Of a stretch of DNA of 64,000 bases, positions 8,946 to 18,921 are shown piece after piece. Under the pieces are notes generated by a model that worked only from the letters and a program-made list of their open reading frames with translations, had not been told where the DNA came from and searched no databases. Numbering within the stretch: position 1 is the first letter of the stretch; each line of letters starts with the position of its first letter. Position numbers and translations under genes: made by a program. Origin of the DNA: Neisseria flavescens (GTDB lineage: Bacteria; Pseudomonadota; Gammaproteobacteria; Burkholderiales; Neisseriaceae); the NCBI RefSeq assembly GCF_005221285.1, contig NZ_CP039886.1, positions 558,001 through 622,000 on the forward strand. Direction: 5' to 3'.

Positions 8946-9722
8946 TTATTGATCGACGAATGCGCGTTCAATCAAGTAGTCGCCGCGAACGCCGGTTTTC
9001 GGAGAAACGGTCAGTCCGAATTCGTCCAAGACGCTGCAGGTGTCTTTCAACATGGCTGGGCTGCCGCACAGCATAGCGCGGTCGTCTTGCGGATTGATTT
9101 TAGGCAGGCCGATGTCTTCGAAGAGTTTGCCGCTGCGCATCAAATCAGTCAGACGGCCTTGGTGTACATATTCTTCGCGTGAAACGATTGGGTAGTAAAT
9201 CAGTTTTTCTTTAACCAAGTCGCCCAAGTATTCGTGTTCGGGCAATTCTTTGGTGAAGCGGTCGTAGTATGCCAAGTCTTTTTTGTAGCGTACGCCGTGA
9301 ACCAAGATGATTTTTTCGAATTGTTCGTAAACATCAGGGTCTTTGGTAATGCTCAAGAAAGGAGCGATGCCGGTACCGGTGCTCAAGAGGTATAGGTGTT
9401 TGCCCGGATTCAGGTCGCCGGCAACCAGTGTACCGGTCGGTTTTTTACTGATGAGCACATCGTCGCCGACTTTAAGGTGTTGCAGGCGGCTGGTCAATGG
9501 GCCGTCTTGTACTTTGATACTGAAAAATTCCAGATGCTCTTCCCAGTTGGCAGAAGCCACACTGTATGCGCGCATCAGCGGTTTGCCGTCTACCATCAAG
9601 CCGACCATGACGAATTGGCCGTTTTCAAAGCGCAAAGATTCGTCACGGGTACAGGTGAAAGTGAAGTAAGCGTCGGTCCAGTGGTGTACAGACAAGACTT
9701 TCTGGGTGTTGAATGCTGCCAT
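8946..9722 (-). CDS. fpr: Ferredoxin--NADP reductase
   Basis: This 258-residue flavoprotein exchanges electrons between NADPH and ferredoxin or flavodoxin. The FAD-binding motif RAYSVAS is at residues 51-57 and the NADP-binding STGTGIAPF at 114-122. The length and the short C-terminal tail (ERAFVDQ) fit the bacterial subclass II Fpr family, whose last residues stack on FAD. It is a single gene with a DUS hairpin on the downstream side. Confidence 0.9.
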   Translation of the reverse strand: MAAFNTQKVLSVHHWTDAYFTFTCTRDESLRFENGQFVMVGLMVDGKPLMRAYSVASANWEEHLEFFSIKVQDGPLTSRLQHLKVGDDVLISKKPTGTLVAGDLNPGKHLYLLSTGTGIAPFLSITKDPDVYEQFEKIILVHGVRYKKDLAYYDRFTKELPEHEYLGDLVKEKLIYYPIVSREEYVHQGRLTDLMRSGKLFEDIGLPKINPQDDRAMLCGSPAMLKDTCSVLDEFGLTVSPKTGVRGDYLIERAFVDQ

Positions 9723-9804
9723 TGATATTTCCTGTCGGATAAGGCCGTCTGAAAAGGATAGGTCGGGGCGGCCAAGGTTAATAAAAAGAATGGAAGGTAC
9801 TCAG

Positions 9805-11571
9805 CTACTTGCTTGCCGGTTTGGCTGATTTTTCGCTGAGGCTGTGCAGGTCGGAATAGCGTCCGCCTGCGTTGATTAATTCATGATGAGTGCCTTGTTC
9901 GACTACATTGCCTTCGTGCATGACAACGATGTTGTCGGCTTTTTCGATGGTTGAAAGTCGGTGGGCAATCACCAATGTGGTACGGTTTTGCATCAGGTTT
10001 TCCAATGCGGTTTGTACCAAACGTTCGGATTCATTATCCAATGCGCTGGTGGCTTCGTCCAAAATCAAAATCGGCGCATTTTTCAAAAGCGCACGCGCAA
10101 TGGCGAGGCGTTGACGTTGGCCGCCGGACAGTTTTAAACCGTTTTCACCAACTTCAGTGTGCAAACCTTGCGGCATTTTTTGGATAAATTCCCAAGCATT
10201 GGCGGCTTTTGCAACATTGATAATTTCTTCTTCGCTGAAGTTACCGGCCTGAGCATAGGCAATATTCTCAGCAATCGTACCATTAAACAGGACAACGTTT
10301 TGGCTGACGAATGCCATGCGGCTGCGCAGGCTTTCAAGTGTATATTCATTGATGTTGACGCCGCCAATCAAAACCTTGCCTTCATCCGGATTGAGGAAGC
10401 GCGGCAACATATTGGCCAGAGTGGTTTTACCGCAGCCTGATGCGCCGACCAATGCAGTCACTTTGCCTTGCGGTACAAGCAGGTTGATGTGGTTCAAGCT
10501 GTTGCGTTCGGCTTCAGGATAGCGGTGTACAACATCGCAAAATTCGATATCGCCAGGATTTGGGCTGAGAATCTGTTTGCCTTCGTTGCTTTCTTCGGGT
10601 TGATCCAAAAAGGTGAAGACACTTTCAGCCGCCGCCAAACCGCGTTGCAGGGATTGCATCACGCCGGTCATACGTTTGATGGGGTCAAACATCATGAGCA
10701 TGCTGGACAAAAACGACATAAAATCGCCTGCACTAAATCCTGAAAGCCCTGCTTGGCGTGCCGCTGCGTAAATAATCGCAGCCAGTGCAACCGAAGCCAT
10801 TAATTGTGTAATACCGGTACCGGCAGAGCTGGCGGAAACCTGTTTGAGCAGGTTGCGGCGCACATCGTCGGCAATGCGGTTGAAGCGGCGGTTTTCATAA
10901 TCTTGACCGCCGTAGATTTTTACAACACGTTCACCATTGATGCTTTCGCCCAAAACCTGCATCAGCTGGCCAAGATAAATTTGGTTGTTGGCAGACAATT
11001 TGCGCAAGCGTTTGCTGACCGTTTGGATACATACGGCGACGACCGGCAAAATAATAAAAGTAATCAGGGTCAAACGCCAGTTTAGATAAGTCAGTAAGCC
11101 CAATAGGCCGACCACGCTCACGCCGTCTTTGGCGATCACGGTAATGACGTTAAATCCTGCATCGGTAATTTGGTTGACGTCGCTTAAAATGCGCGACATC
11201 AGACGGCCACCGGTATTGCTGCTGAAATACGAAGTCGGCAGGTGCATCATTTTGTTGAACATTTCACCGCGCAAACGCTGCACCAAGTGGCTGGACAGAT
11301 AAGTCGTGCAATACTCGTTAATGAAGTTGAACAGGCCGCGAACGAAAAACAGCGCCACAATTGCCAGCGGCAACCATGACATGCTTTTCATGTTTTTATC
11401 GACAAAGCCTTCATTAATCAAAGGTTTGAGCAAATAACCGAAAGCCGGCATCGTACCGGCGACAATCAGCATGGCCACTACGGAGACGATAAACATCTTC
11501 CAATAGCTTTTTAAATATCCAAGCAAACGCTTGTACAGCTCCCAGTTGGATGTGGCTTGTGTTGTCTGCAT
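9805..11571 (-). CDS. msbA: Lipid A export ABC transporter MsbA
   Basis: A half-transporter of 588 residues with six membrane helices in the first 320 residues and an ATPase domain behind them. Walker A GASGCGKTTL (about residue 377), signature LSGGQ (about 477) and Walker B ILILDEATSALD (about 500) are intact, as is the H-loop VIAHRLST. MsbA flips lipid A-core across the inner membrane. The gene follows the kinase-like gene on the same strand with a 94-base gap. Confidence 0.9.
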   Translation of the reverse strand: MQTTQATSNWELYKRLLGYLKSYWKMFIVSVVAMLIVAGTMPAFGYLLKPLINEGFVDKNMKSMSWLPLAIVALFFVRGLFNFINEYCTTYLSSHLVQRLRGEMFNKMMHLPTSYFSSNTGGRLMSRILSDVNQITDAGFNVITVIAKDGVSVVGLLGLLTYLNWRLTLITFIILPVVAVCIQTVSKRLRKLSANNQIYLGQLMQVLGESINGERVVKIYGGQDYENRRFNRIADDVRRNLLKQVSASSAGTGITQLMASVALAAIIYAAARQAGLSGFSAGDFMSFLSSMLMMFDPIKRMTGVMQSLQRGLAAAESVFTFLDQPEESNEGKQILSPNPGDIEFCDVVHRYPEAERNSLNHINLLVPQGKVTALVGASGCGKTTLANMLPRFLNPDEGKVLIGGVNINEYTLESLRSRMAFVSQNVVLFNGTIAENIAYAQAGNFSEEEIINVAKAANAWEFIQKMPQGLHTEVGENGLKLSGGQRQRLAIARALLKNAPILILDEATSALDNESERLVQTALENLMQNRTTLVIAHRLSTIEKADNIVVMHEGNVVEQGTHHELINAGGRYSDLHSLSEKSAKPASK

Positions 11572-11665
11572 ATCAATCCAGATTTAGAGCAAACATGCAA
11601 TTCTAAACGAAAATATCTGTCATTACAATGTTTGCAATTGAAAGTCAAAAGGAGTTGGTATTGTT

Positions 11666-12466
11666 TTAATGCCTTGATTTTATAAGCGGCATATCGGCAA
11701 GGGAAATCGAGGCTGCCAGCCTGAGCGCGTCCCGTCCCCAGCGGGGGTGTTCCAGCCTGCGTATCGGAAGAATCGGTTTGACGGTGGCGGCAATCAGCTT
11801 TTGTATTTCGGCAGGCTGCCCCGACAATACGCCGCCCCATTTTTCCGCAGCCGCCTCCAGTAGTCCGCCGTTTTTCAATATCAGCGCGGTCGAATGGATG
11901 TAGCAGAGCCAATCGCGGGCTTGGCATTGCACGGGGGACAGGACTTCGGAAGGGTCGTCTTCAAAGTCCAAAAAGCTGATGTTTTTCCCGTCCGACATCA
12001 TATTCCGCGCAAACGCCTGACTGAGGAACTGCCGTTTTTCATGCACTCGTGCAATGGCTTCCAAACCGGCAAGCCAAGCGTCCGTCTTTCCGGCTTCGGC
12101 TTCTTGACGGATTTGCGTATCGAGCGGAATCCCTTCCAAATTGCCGAACATAAGGGCATTTTTTCGGACGGCGAGCAATTCGGGAACGACTATCCCCGCC
12201 GCGCGCAATTCGTGCAGGCGTTTTGATTCGGTTGCAATGGCAGGCTCGCCGCCGAGGCTGGGAACCGGCTTCAACACCCCCAGTTTCAAATACCGGGCAA
12301 CCATACCGAGCAGCGCGTAACGCCATCGCGCATTGTGCCTGCCTGCTTTGCGTATCCATACCTTGCTTCCGTCGGCAAGCAGGTGGGAGGCGAGGTCGGC
12401 CTCCTGTTTTGCCGCCAATTCGTCCAGCAGTATGGAAAAACGGGTTTCCTGCATAGGTAAGGTCAT
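11666..12466 (-). CDS. Protein-kinase-like (LPS-kinase/BUD32-type fold) protein lacking the catalytic Asp
   Basis: This 266-residue protein shows the skeleton of the kinase fold: a beta-3 lysine in VWIRK (K40), a helix-C glutamate in ATESKRL (E80), a loop SQAFARNMM with the metal-binding Asn (N155), and DFE (D167) in the DFG position. In the usual HxDxxxxN loop the catalytic Asp would fall at residue 150, where this protein has Gln. Small proteins of this type in Gram-negatives include LPS core kinases, and its position directly upstream of msbA would suit a role in lipid A or envelope assembly, but that is inference. It lies between thrC and msbA on the same strand. Confidence 0.6.
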   Translation of the reverse strand: MTLPMQETRFSILLDELAAKQEADLASHLLADGSKVWIRKAGRHNARWRYALLGMVARYLKLGVLKPVPSLGGEPAIATESKRLHELRAAGIVVPELLAVRKNALMFGNLEGIPLDTQIRQEAEAGKTDAWLAGLEAIARVHEKRQFLSQAFARNMMSDGKNISFLDFEDDPSEVLSPVQCQARDWLCYIHSTALILKNGGLLEAAAEKWGGVLSGQPAEIQKLIAATVKPILPIRRLEHPRWGRDALRLAASISLADMPLIKSRH

Positions 12467-12512
12467 TTTCTTTCAATCTTAGGTTCGGGCGGAATGCCGC
12501 CCATACGGAACA

Positions 12513-13922
12513 TCAGTTTAGCGTTTGTTCGATGATGCCTTTTACCGCATCCGCACTGTTCGGCACGGTTTGCACGCGCTGCGGCAGGCTTTCCAAACCT
12601 TCCAGCGCGGCGGGGCGCGGAATGGCGACATCGCCGACGGCTTCGCGTATGGTCGCATCGAATTTCGCCGCCAACGCGGTTTCCAAACAAACCACCATTT
12701 CCCCTTCTTCACGCACTTCGCGGGCAACTTTTACACCGTCGGCAGTGTGCGGATCGATGAGTTCTTGGTCTTGCCCGTAAACCTGTTTGATGGTGGCAAG
12801 ACGGTCGGCGTGGGTGGATTTGCCGGAGGTAAAACCGTATTTGCCACCGACTTTTTCCAAGGCAAACTGCAAGTCAAATCCCTTGCCCGCCGCGACTTCC
12901 GCCCACAGCGTATTGATTTCCTGAGGATCGCGATCCATCAGGTCGAACACGAAACGCTCGAAGTTGGACGCTTTGGAAATGTCCATAGACGGGCTGGAGG
13001 TAACATAAGTATGCTCGCTGTTGCGCGGGCGGTATGCGCCGGTTTTGAAAAACTCGTCCAACACATCGTTTTCATTGGTCGCGACAATCAGGCGGCGGAT
13101 GGGCAAGCCCATTTGTTTGGCGATATGTCCCGCGCAAACGTTGCCGAAGTTGCCGCTTGGCACGCAAAAGCTGACTTGCTCGTCATTGCTTTGCGTCGCT
13201 TTGAAATAGCCGGCAAAGTAATAAACCACTTGCGCGACGATGCGTCCCCAGTTGATCGAATTGACTGTACCGATATGGTATTTTTCCTTGAACGCGGCAT
13301 CGTTCTGCACCGCCTTCACAATGTCCTGACAGTCGTCAAACATCCCCTTCACGGCGATATTGTGGATATTTCCGTCTTGCAGGCTGTACATTTGCGCGCG
13401 TTGGAACGCGCTCATCTTACCGTCGGGTGACAACATAAATACATTCACGCCCTTTTTACCGCGCAAGGCATATTCCGCAGCCGAACCCGTATCGCCGCTG
13501 GTTGCGCCCAAGATATTGAGTTTTTTGCCTTCTTTGTTTAAAACATATTCAAACGCATTGCCCAAAAACTGCATCGCCATATCTTTGAACGCCAGCGTCG
13601 GGCCGTTGGATAAGGCTTGGATTTTGATGCCGTCTGAAAGCGTGCGGACGGGGGTGATTTCCTTAGTACCGAACGCCGCTTCCGTGTAAGTACGGTTCAG
13701 AATATCGCGCAAATCGTCCTCCGGAATATCCGTAACGAACAGGCGCATGATTTCAAACGCCAATTCGGGATAAGCCAAACCGCGCCATTTGTCCAAGGTT
13801 TCGCGCCCGATTTGCGGATAATGTTCCGGCAGCATCAGGCCGCCGTCGGGTGCCAGCCCCATCAATAAAACTTCGCTGAACGGTTTGTGTGCGGTTTCGC
13901 CGCGCGTGCTGATGTATTTCAT
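12513..13922 (-). CDS. thrC: Threonine synthase
   Basis: ThrC is the pyridoxal-phosphate enzyme converting O-phosphohomoserine to threonine. The cofactor lysine is in PTLAFKDMAMQF (K113) and the phosphate loop in LGATSGDTGSAA (138-149). I placed the start at the ATG at 13922 (MKYISTRGE), giving 469 residues, the usual length; 19 further in-frame residues upstream do not fit the family. The coding region has a noticeably higher G+C than the heme genes and contains an AT-dialect DUS. Confidence 0.93.
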   Translation of the reverse strand: MKYISTRGETAHKPFSEVLLMGLAPDGGLMLPEHYPQIGRETLDKWRGLAYPELAFEIMRLFVTDIPEDDLRDILNRTYTEAAFGTKEITPVRTLSDGIKIQALSNGPTLAFKDMAMQFLGNAFEYVLNKEGKKLNILGATSGDTGSAAEYALRGKKGVNVFMLSPDGKMSAFQRAQMYSLQDGNIHNIAVKGMFDDCQDIVKAVQNDAAFKEKYHIGTVNSINWGRIVAQVVYYFAGYFKATQSNDEQVSFCVPSGNFGNVCAGHIAKQMGLPIRRLIVATNENDVLDEFFKTGAYRPRNSEHTYVTSSPSMDISKASNFERFVFDLMDRDPQEINTLWAEVAAGKGFDLQFALEKVGGKYGFTSGKSTHADRLATIKQVYGQDQELIDPHTADGVKVAREVREEGEMVVCLETALAAKFDATIREAVGDVAIPRPAALEGLESLPQRVQTVPNSADAVKGIIEQTLN

Positions 13923-13994
13923 GATTTTTCTCGTCTGTCGAAATTGCAGGAAAACGGCTTCAGACGGTATCTGCCTCATGCCGTCTGAAGAAGG

Positions 13995-14363
13995 TTAGCG
14001 GTACAGGCGTTTGAAGCAGGCGGAAACCGTTTTGGCGGTCAGGGCGGAGAGTGCCTGATTGCGCGTGGACGGATCCAGCATCTGCATCACATCGTTGCCG
14101 GTCATCCGTTCGGGTGCTTCTTGGGCGACGCAAGCGCAAATCTTGTTTTCCCACTCCGCCTGTTTTTCGGTACTCATCGCCAGCGCGGTCAAACGCCATT
14201 CGCTGCGTTTGTTCAATTCTGCACGGCATTGGCTTTCTACCGCCATTTTGACGATGCTGCCGCCCATACCCGTGCCGCCGTCTAAGCTGCCGAATGTGCC
14301 GCCGCCGACGGCACAGCCGCCGAGTAAGATTGCCACCGGCAAAATAGACAAGGTTTTATTCAT
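13995..14363 (-). CDS. Small lipoprotein of unknown function
   Basis: 122 residues with a signal peptide and lipobox LLGGC (lipidated Cys17), then a Gly-rich stretch and a helical domain with four cysteines that could form disulfides (CRAEL, CACV, CFKRL). No family is recognised. It lies upstream of thrC on the same strand, with an AT-DUS in the short gap. A periplasmic or outer-membrane location is implied by the lipobox. Confidence 0.7.
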   Translation of the reverse strand: MNKTLSILPVAILLGGCAVGGGTFGSLDGGTGMGGSIVKMAVESQCRAELNKRSEWRLTALAMSTEKQAEWENKICACVAQEAPERMTGNDVMQMLDPSTRNQALSALTAKTVSACFKRLYR

Positions 14364-14667
14364 CTCAATTCCTTTTCGGTTGAAACCCCGCCGTTTTATG
14401 GCGATAGGATCTGATTAGCCGCCCCGTTCGGGATAACGAGCAGGGCGGCGTTTTATGCGCCGTTCCGAGTGTTGGAGCAAACCGTTTGAATATCCGGTTG
14501 AATCCGGCAACATTATACTTCAATTGGGAAAATAAAAAATCCCGCCGCCGTCATTTTGCCTGTTTGCAAAAATGCCGTCTGAAAGCGGATCAGACGGCAT
14601 TTCATTGCGGTTTACCCTAAAGACTCGAATTAGATTTAACCCATTGTTGCGATAAGGTTCCAATCAT
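14364..14667. other. Non-coding stretch between the lipoprotein and the autotransporter
   Basis: About 300 bases without a convincing gene. It holds a GC-rich hairpin GCCGCCC/GGGCGGC (14418-14449) whose minus-strand copy would lie in the leader of the lipoprotein gene, and an AT-dialect DUS inverted pair at 14572-14600. Confidence 0.5.
14572..14600 (-). terminator. AT-DUS inverted pair after the autotransporter gene
   Basis: ATGCCGTCTGAA and ATCAGACGGCAT form an 11-bp stem with a short loop, past the 3' end of the autotransporter. Confidence 0.65.
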
Positions 14668-17600
14668 TCAGTCAAACTGATGGGAAATGGATAAGCGGAT
14701 GTTGTACGATCCTTTTTTCCCGCCGGAAAACTCTTTTTCCGCATCGGCAAAGACATTCGTTTTTTTGCCTGTCCGCGCGTTGTAGCCCAAGCCGACTGAA
14801 TACCAAGTCCCCCTCGTATTCCATTTTTGAGCATAACTGCTGTTGCCCTCAAATGCCTTAAAGGAGCGGTTGCCCAAAAATTCATGAAGAATATTGCCTT
14901 TTACATAGAAAAGTTTTTTATCTTCGTCAAATTTTCTCACGACATCCAAACCCAAACGGCCTATCAGGCTGTTTACGTGGCTTAAGTTGACATTTATACC
15001 ATTGTCGAGCCGGTAGCCCGCACCTCTCAAATAGGAATATTGCAACTGTGCTTGCGGTGTAATCCGCCACAATTTATCGTCATCCAAAAATTTACGGCGG
15101 CCGTATTCGGTGCTGATAGAGAATAGGGTGTTGCTATATTTTCCCGTACCCCATAATTGCCCCATATGATTTCGTGCAATCACACGGTTACGCAGTTTTC
15201 CTATTTTTAATACATTGTCGATATACCCTGTTTCGTCTCCTTCTTTATCTATGTATTGGGTAGTATTGTACAGGGCCAATTCATATTTTCTGATTCTTCC
15301 TTTGCCAAACGTATTCCATAACGATGTCCTGCCATGTCCGTAGTCGAAACTTATGCCCCATTTGCGTTTTTTCTCCTGCTCGTTGAGGCTGAAGCGGTCA
15401 TATCCGATTTCAAAATCGTTGTTATGAAACCTAAACGCATTGGATTGAATCAAACGGGTATGCGTCAGCCTTATCCAATCGCCTTCTTTTTTATCCAACG
15501 TTGAAAAAGCCCGCTCCCCTTCGCGTTTGGTATAAGTATCCAAAGTGAACGCATAATGTGCGGTTGAGTCGAACATATCATTGATATTTTTGACATTTCG
15601 ACCGGGATTGCCCGTAGTTTGTTTGACTAAATAGACATTTTTTCTATGCTCGCTACCATACATCGCATCCACATCTGTGTTACCTGCTTTTTCAGCAGTC
15701 ATTGTTTCACCATTAAATCTGCGATTGTAATCATCGTTATTGCTTGGGTCAGTTTTATGGTCAGAATATTCAACCGTTAAAGCCTGCTCTAAAAGATGTG
15801 TATCATCAATATATTTCTTACCGTTCACAAATTCATTTTTTGAGTCTGTTACCGTAGCGAAACGCAAACGTTCGCCGTAATTCATACTGTCGAGCACTTC
15901 GGACAGATTTTTGACGACGACTTCTTGCGGAGTAGACGTTCCTTTTTTCACATAGAGCATATCGCTGTGAATGCCGTCTTTATTCAGATGCATCAAGAAT
16001 TTATTGGCACCCGCCAATTCGCCGATATGTAAGGCGCGTCCGCCCGTTTTGCTGTTACTGTCAAAATCAACCGTACCTTCGCCGCTCAATTTATCCATCC
16101 AGCTTTGACCTGTCATCGTCCATAATGCGTCTTTGGCTAAATTAAGGTTAATTTCGCCCGCACTTTTGCTGTCTAACTTGGTAACATATTGATCAAATAA
16201 ATCTTTATGTTTGGAATCGGTTAAGCCGCTAAAATTATCCAAACGTCCTGCTAAACGGCTGTTTGGTGTGAAGTCTAATTCCACTTTACCCTTATTTACC
16301 GCCAAGACATCGCCAGTCAAACGCATAACATTATCATCTGAATTATCTAACGGCGTAATGGAAACACTGCCGCCATCCGATACAGTTGCTCCATCAATAC
16401 TGCTGTTGCCTTTGTACCTTAAATTAATCAGGCTGTTATCCCTTCGGGCGATATTTGCCACGCTAGAATGAATCGTTATCCGTCCGTCTATGCTTACTTC
16501 ACTTTTGTCTAATGAATGAATGGCGGCATCAGAAACATTAATAACATGACTTAAACCTGTTAAATTTACTTTAGAATTATTTTTAGCATAAATGCCTGCG
16601 CCACCTGTAATATTGTTTTCATGGTTTGCGTGGATGCTTAAATTTCCATTCATTCCAATCAAGGCAAACTTGTCGCCTTCAATAATATTATCTTTTCCAT
16701 CTACATTGATTGAACCGCCGTCTTGCGAATACAGACCGATTTTGGTGCTTTTTACCTCATTTTTATCTTTTGAAGACAAATTGACCGTACTTGTATTAAA
16801 GGCATATACGCCAAATTCCGCATCGGATAATGTGTTTTTATTTTCGGCAGTCAAATCCACCTTTGCCTTATTATCGGCTCGAACATTATATTTCGGGTTT
16901 GAAATCGCATTATTTTTCCCCTCAAGGGAGATTGAGGAGTTGTTGGAGTATAAGCCCCAAATTCCGCCTTGTACGATATTGTCGCTCTTCGCAGACAATT
17001 CGACTTTTGCCTTATTCCAAGAATAAATGCTGTTATGGTCAAATCCCCCATTTAATGCCTTAGACTTTTCACTGATTTCACTCTTAACGATATTATTCTC
17101 GCCAACCAGTTTGACCAGCGATTTGTCGCCATAGGAAAAGATGCCGTTGGAACCTCGTTTGCTTTGATAAGATGGTGTCTCCGTTAATACTTTGGATTTG
17201 TTTACATAATCCGCATCCGCATCGCCGGATTTCATGGTAACGATATTATCGCCGCCGGCCTCCAGTATGATTTTGTTTCCGTCATCCCTTGTTCCGGGCC
17301 TTGCCCCCGTTCTGTTAATCAGAGTCGAAATGCCGTCGCTGCTGTATGCGGCGTTTTCCACGGTAATTTTATTGTTTTCTTTCGCCTTGAGGGTAATCGT
17401 AGCATTTCCGTGAGCGGTAATCCCTGCTTGGTTCATCGGATTACCCCCTATCTCAATGATATTGTTTGCCGCGCTCAAAACTACATCGCTGTCAGTCGTG
17501 GATTGAACCCCCACTCTGTATAGTTCTTTTGAAGCATTGGGGTATTGTTTTTTCAAAGCATCGATTAAAGCCGTATCGGTGTCCGGATTTTTAACCCGGA

Positions 17601-18177
17601 CAATATTGTCCCCTTCGGCTTCGAGCGTCGCTGTTGCAGAATGCGACGCGATAATGCCTTTTACGGAGGCGTGGTTTTTTACATTTAAATCAACTTCATT
17701 ATTTCCCTTGACCGCTTTGAGCTTGATGGTGCTGATGCCGTCAAGGGAAGGTTCGGTAGTATTGTTTGGTTGATTATTGACGAAAATGCCCGTCGTGTGT
17801 CCGGAATAGGGGGATTTTGAATCGAGACCTTCTACCCCCAATCCCAAGCCGTCGCCCTCAGTGGCGATGGATATTTTATTGTTATTCCCCGTTAATACGG
17901 TATTGGATTTAAAAGCCGTTTCAATGCCCCTTAAAAAACTTGTACTCTCAACTTTTCCTGCCGGCATAGGGTCGGCAAGTTTCCCTTTAATCGCAACCAC
18001 ATTATCGCCATCTTCGGCAGTCAGATTAACATCGGTATTGCGGAGGTTGTGAATACCGTAATGGTGTGTGTCTTTATGAACGTTAACGTTCATATTGAAT
18101 AAATTGCCTGTTTTTGAATGGAAGGATATGCTGCCTTTGTCATTTTCATCGGGGGGGGGGGGTGATAGTGTTGACAT
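14668..18177 (-). CDS. Autotransporter, passenger and beta-barrel part (out of frame with its signal peptide)
   Basis: This frame encodes most of a large type V autotransporter. It begins at the poly-C tract and runs through about 700 residues of a repetitive, beta-helix-like passenger made of alternating asparagine/aspartate-rich strands (repeated forms of GDNIV and KNNI), then a linker and a C-terminal barrel of roughly 280 residues with alternating aromatic strands, ending SISHQFD. No serine-protease triad is seen. The signal peptide lies in the overlapping upstream frame (18146-18703); with 12 C residues at 18151-18162 the two are not joined. With 11 or 14 C a single protein would form, 1344 residues for 11. 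The DNA is clearly more AT-rich than its neighbours. An adhesin role is likely but not shown. Confidence 0.75.
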   Translation of the reverse strand: MSTLSPPPPDENDKGSISFHSKTGNLFNMNVNVHKDTHHYGIHNLRNTDVNLTAEDGDNVVAIKGKLADPMPAGKVESTSFLRGIETAFKSNTVLTGNNNKISIATEGDGLGLGVEGLDSKSPYSGHTTGIFVNNQPNNTTEPSLDGISTIKLKAVKGNNEVDLNVKNHASVKGIIASHSATATLEAEGDNIVRVKNPDTDTALIDALKKQYPNASKELYRVGVQSTTDSDVVLSAANNIIEIGGNPMNQAGITAHGNATITLKAKENNKITVENAAYSSDGISTLINRTGARPGTRDDGNKIILEAGGDNIVTMKSGDADADYVNKSKVLTETPSYQSKRGSNGIFSYGDKSLVKLVGENNIVKSEISEKSKALNGGFDHNSIYSWNKAKVELSAKSDNIVQGGIWGLYSNNSSISLEGKNNAISNPKYNVRADNKAKVDLTAENKNTLSDAEFGVYAFNTSTVNLSSKDKNEVKSTKIGLYSQDGGSINVDGKDNIIEGDKFALIGMNGNLSIHANHENNITGGAGIYAKNNSKVNLTGLSHVINVSDAAIHSLDKSEVSIDGRITIHSSVANIARRDNSLINLRYKGNSSIDGATVSDGGSVSITPLDNSDDNVMRLTGDVLAVNKGKVELDFTPNSRLAGRLDNFSGLTDSKHKDLFDQYVTKLDSKSAGEINLNLAKDALWTMTGQSWMDKLSGEGTVDFDSNSKTGGRALHIGELAGANKFLMHLNKDGIHSDMLYVKKGTSTPQEVVVKNLSEVLDSMNYGERLRFATVTDSKNEFVNGKKYIDDTHLLEQALTVEYSDHKTDPSNNDDYNRRFNGETMTAEKAGNTDVDAMYGSEHRKNVYLVKQTTGNPGRNVKNINDMFDSTAHYAFTLDTYTKREGERAFSTLDKKEGDWIRLTHTRLIQSNAFRFHNNDFEIGYDRFSLNEQEKKRKWGISFDYGHGRTSLWNTFGKGRIRKYELALYNTTQYIDKEGDETGYIDNVLKIGKLRNRVIARNHMGQLWGTGKYSNTLFSISTEYGRRKFLDDDKLWRITPQAQLQYSYLRGAGYRLDNGINVNLSHVNSLIGRLGLDVVRKFDEDKKLFYVKGNILHEFLGNRSFKAFEGNSSYAQKWNTRGTWYSVGLGYNARTGKKTNVFADAEKEFSGGKKGSYNIRLSISHQFD

Positions 18178-18703
18178 ACCGCACTAAGGCACTATTGTTT
18201 GTCGGTATTTTTTTTCCACTGACTGCATCTTGTACCCCATCAACATCGGGAATATTCAAATCAAATTGAATTTTTCCTTTGGCATCCAAATGGATATTTC
18301 CGGAATAAGGGTGCACATCAACAGATTGGAGATTATTTTTAAATAGAATGTCATTATTGCTTTTCACCGATAATTCAGGCGTATATCCTAATTGCGGGTC
18401 TGCAAAAGATTGGATGCCGTAAATGCCGTTGACCAGTAAGTTTCCATCTGCTCCGTTTCCGGTGGTAATGACTTCTAATTTCCTACGGGTTTCCCCTTTC
18501 TGCCAATAAGGCAAAATAGTTTGCTTTACTGTAATCTTACCCCCCTTCCAAGTTGAAACTGAACCTAATCTTTGCGGGTCCGGTTGCAAAGATACATACT
18601 CTACATTTTCAACTTCATATTCAGCAGCGTTAGCCTCAAAACATAATGCCGATTGAATCAACAAAGCAATGGTAGATAAAGCAAATTTTCTATTTTGTTT
18701 CAT
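18146..18703 (-). CDS. Autotransporter N-terminal part (signal peptide), ending just after the C tract
   Basis: 185 residues: a signal peptide with cleavage after ANA (about residue 27), then the start of a beta-rich passenger, ending TITPPPR followed at once by TGA because the 12-C run shifts the frame. The ATG has a strong ribosome site (TAAGGAGAAC). In the present state this would be exported as a short secreted fragment. It is the 5' half of the gene at 14668-18177. Confidence 0.75.
   Translation of the reverse strand: MKQNRKFALSTIALLIQSALCFEANAAEYEVENVEYVSLQPDPQRLGSVSTWKGGKITVKQTILPYWQKGETRRKLEVITTGNGADGNLLVNGIYGIQSFADPQLGYTPELSVKSNNDILFKNNLQSVDVHPYSGNIHLDAKGKIQFDLNIPDVDGVQDAVSGKKIPTNNSALVRYVNTITPPPR
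18151..18162 (-). repeat. Homopolymeric C12 tract (phase-variation switch)
   Basis: Twelve consecutive G on the plus strand, C on the coding strand. The signal-peptide frame enters the run with two C already used in ACC, so (n-2) must be divisible by three for the passenger to be in frame: 11 or 14 are ON, 12 is OFF. Confidence 0.85.
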
Positions 18704-18921
18704 CGAGTTCTCCTTAATGGTTAATTGAAATCCTGATTTGCGTATTGTTAGCCGGTGCGGAATCGGTCTCCGTGCCGGATATATTGTGTGAAGTCTCTCG
18801 TCTTTTCCAGTATGCGCCTAATATCGGCTTAAGGCAAACGGCGGGGCGGTATCCGTATGCGGCACGCCGCCGTTCCCTGCCGTATAATCATATTGTCTGA
18901 AAACCTGTTGACGGAGCCGTT

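Noticed and set aside
13600..14600. AT-dialect DUS copies as proof of import of the thrC region
   Set aside because: AT-DUS copies also occur in several ordinary core genes in this window (33.4, 46.8, 58.7 kb), so they are not proof on their own.
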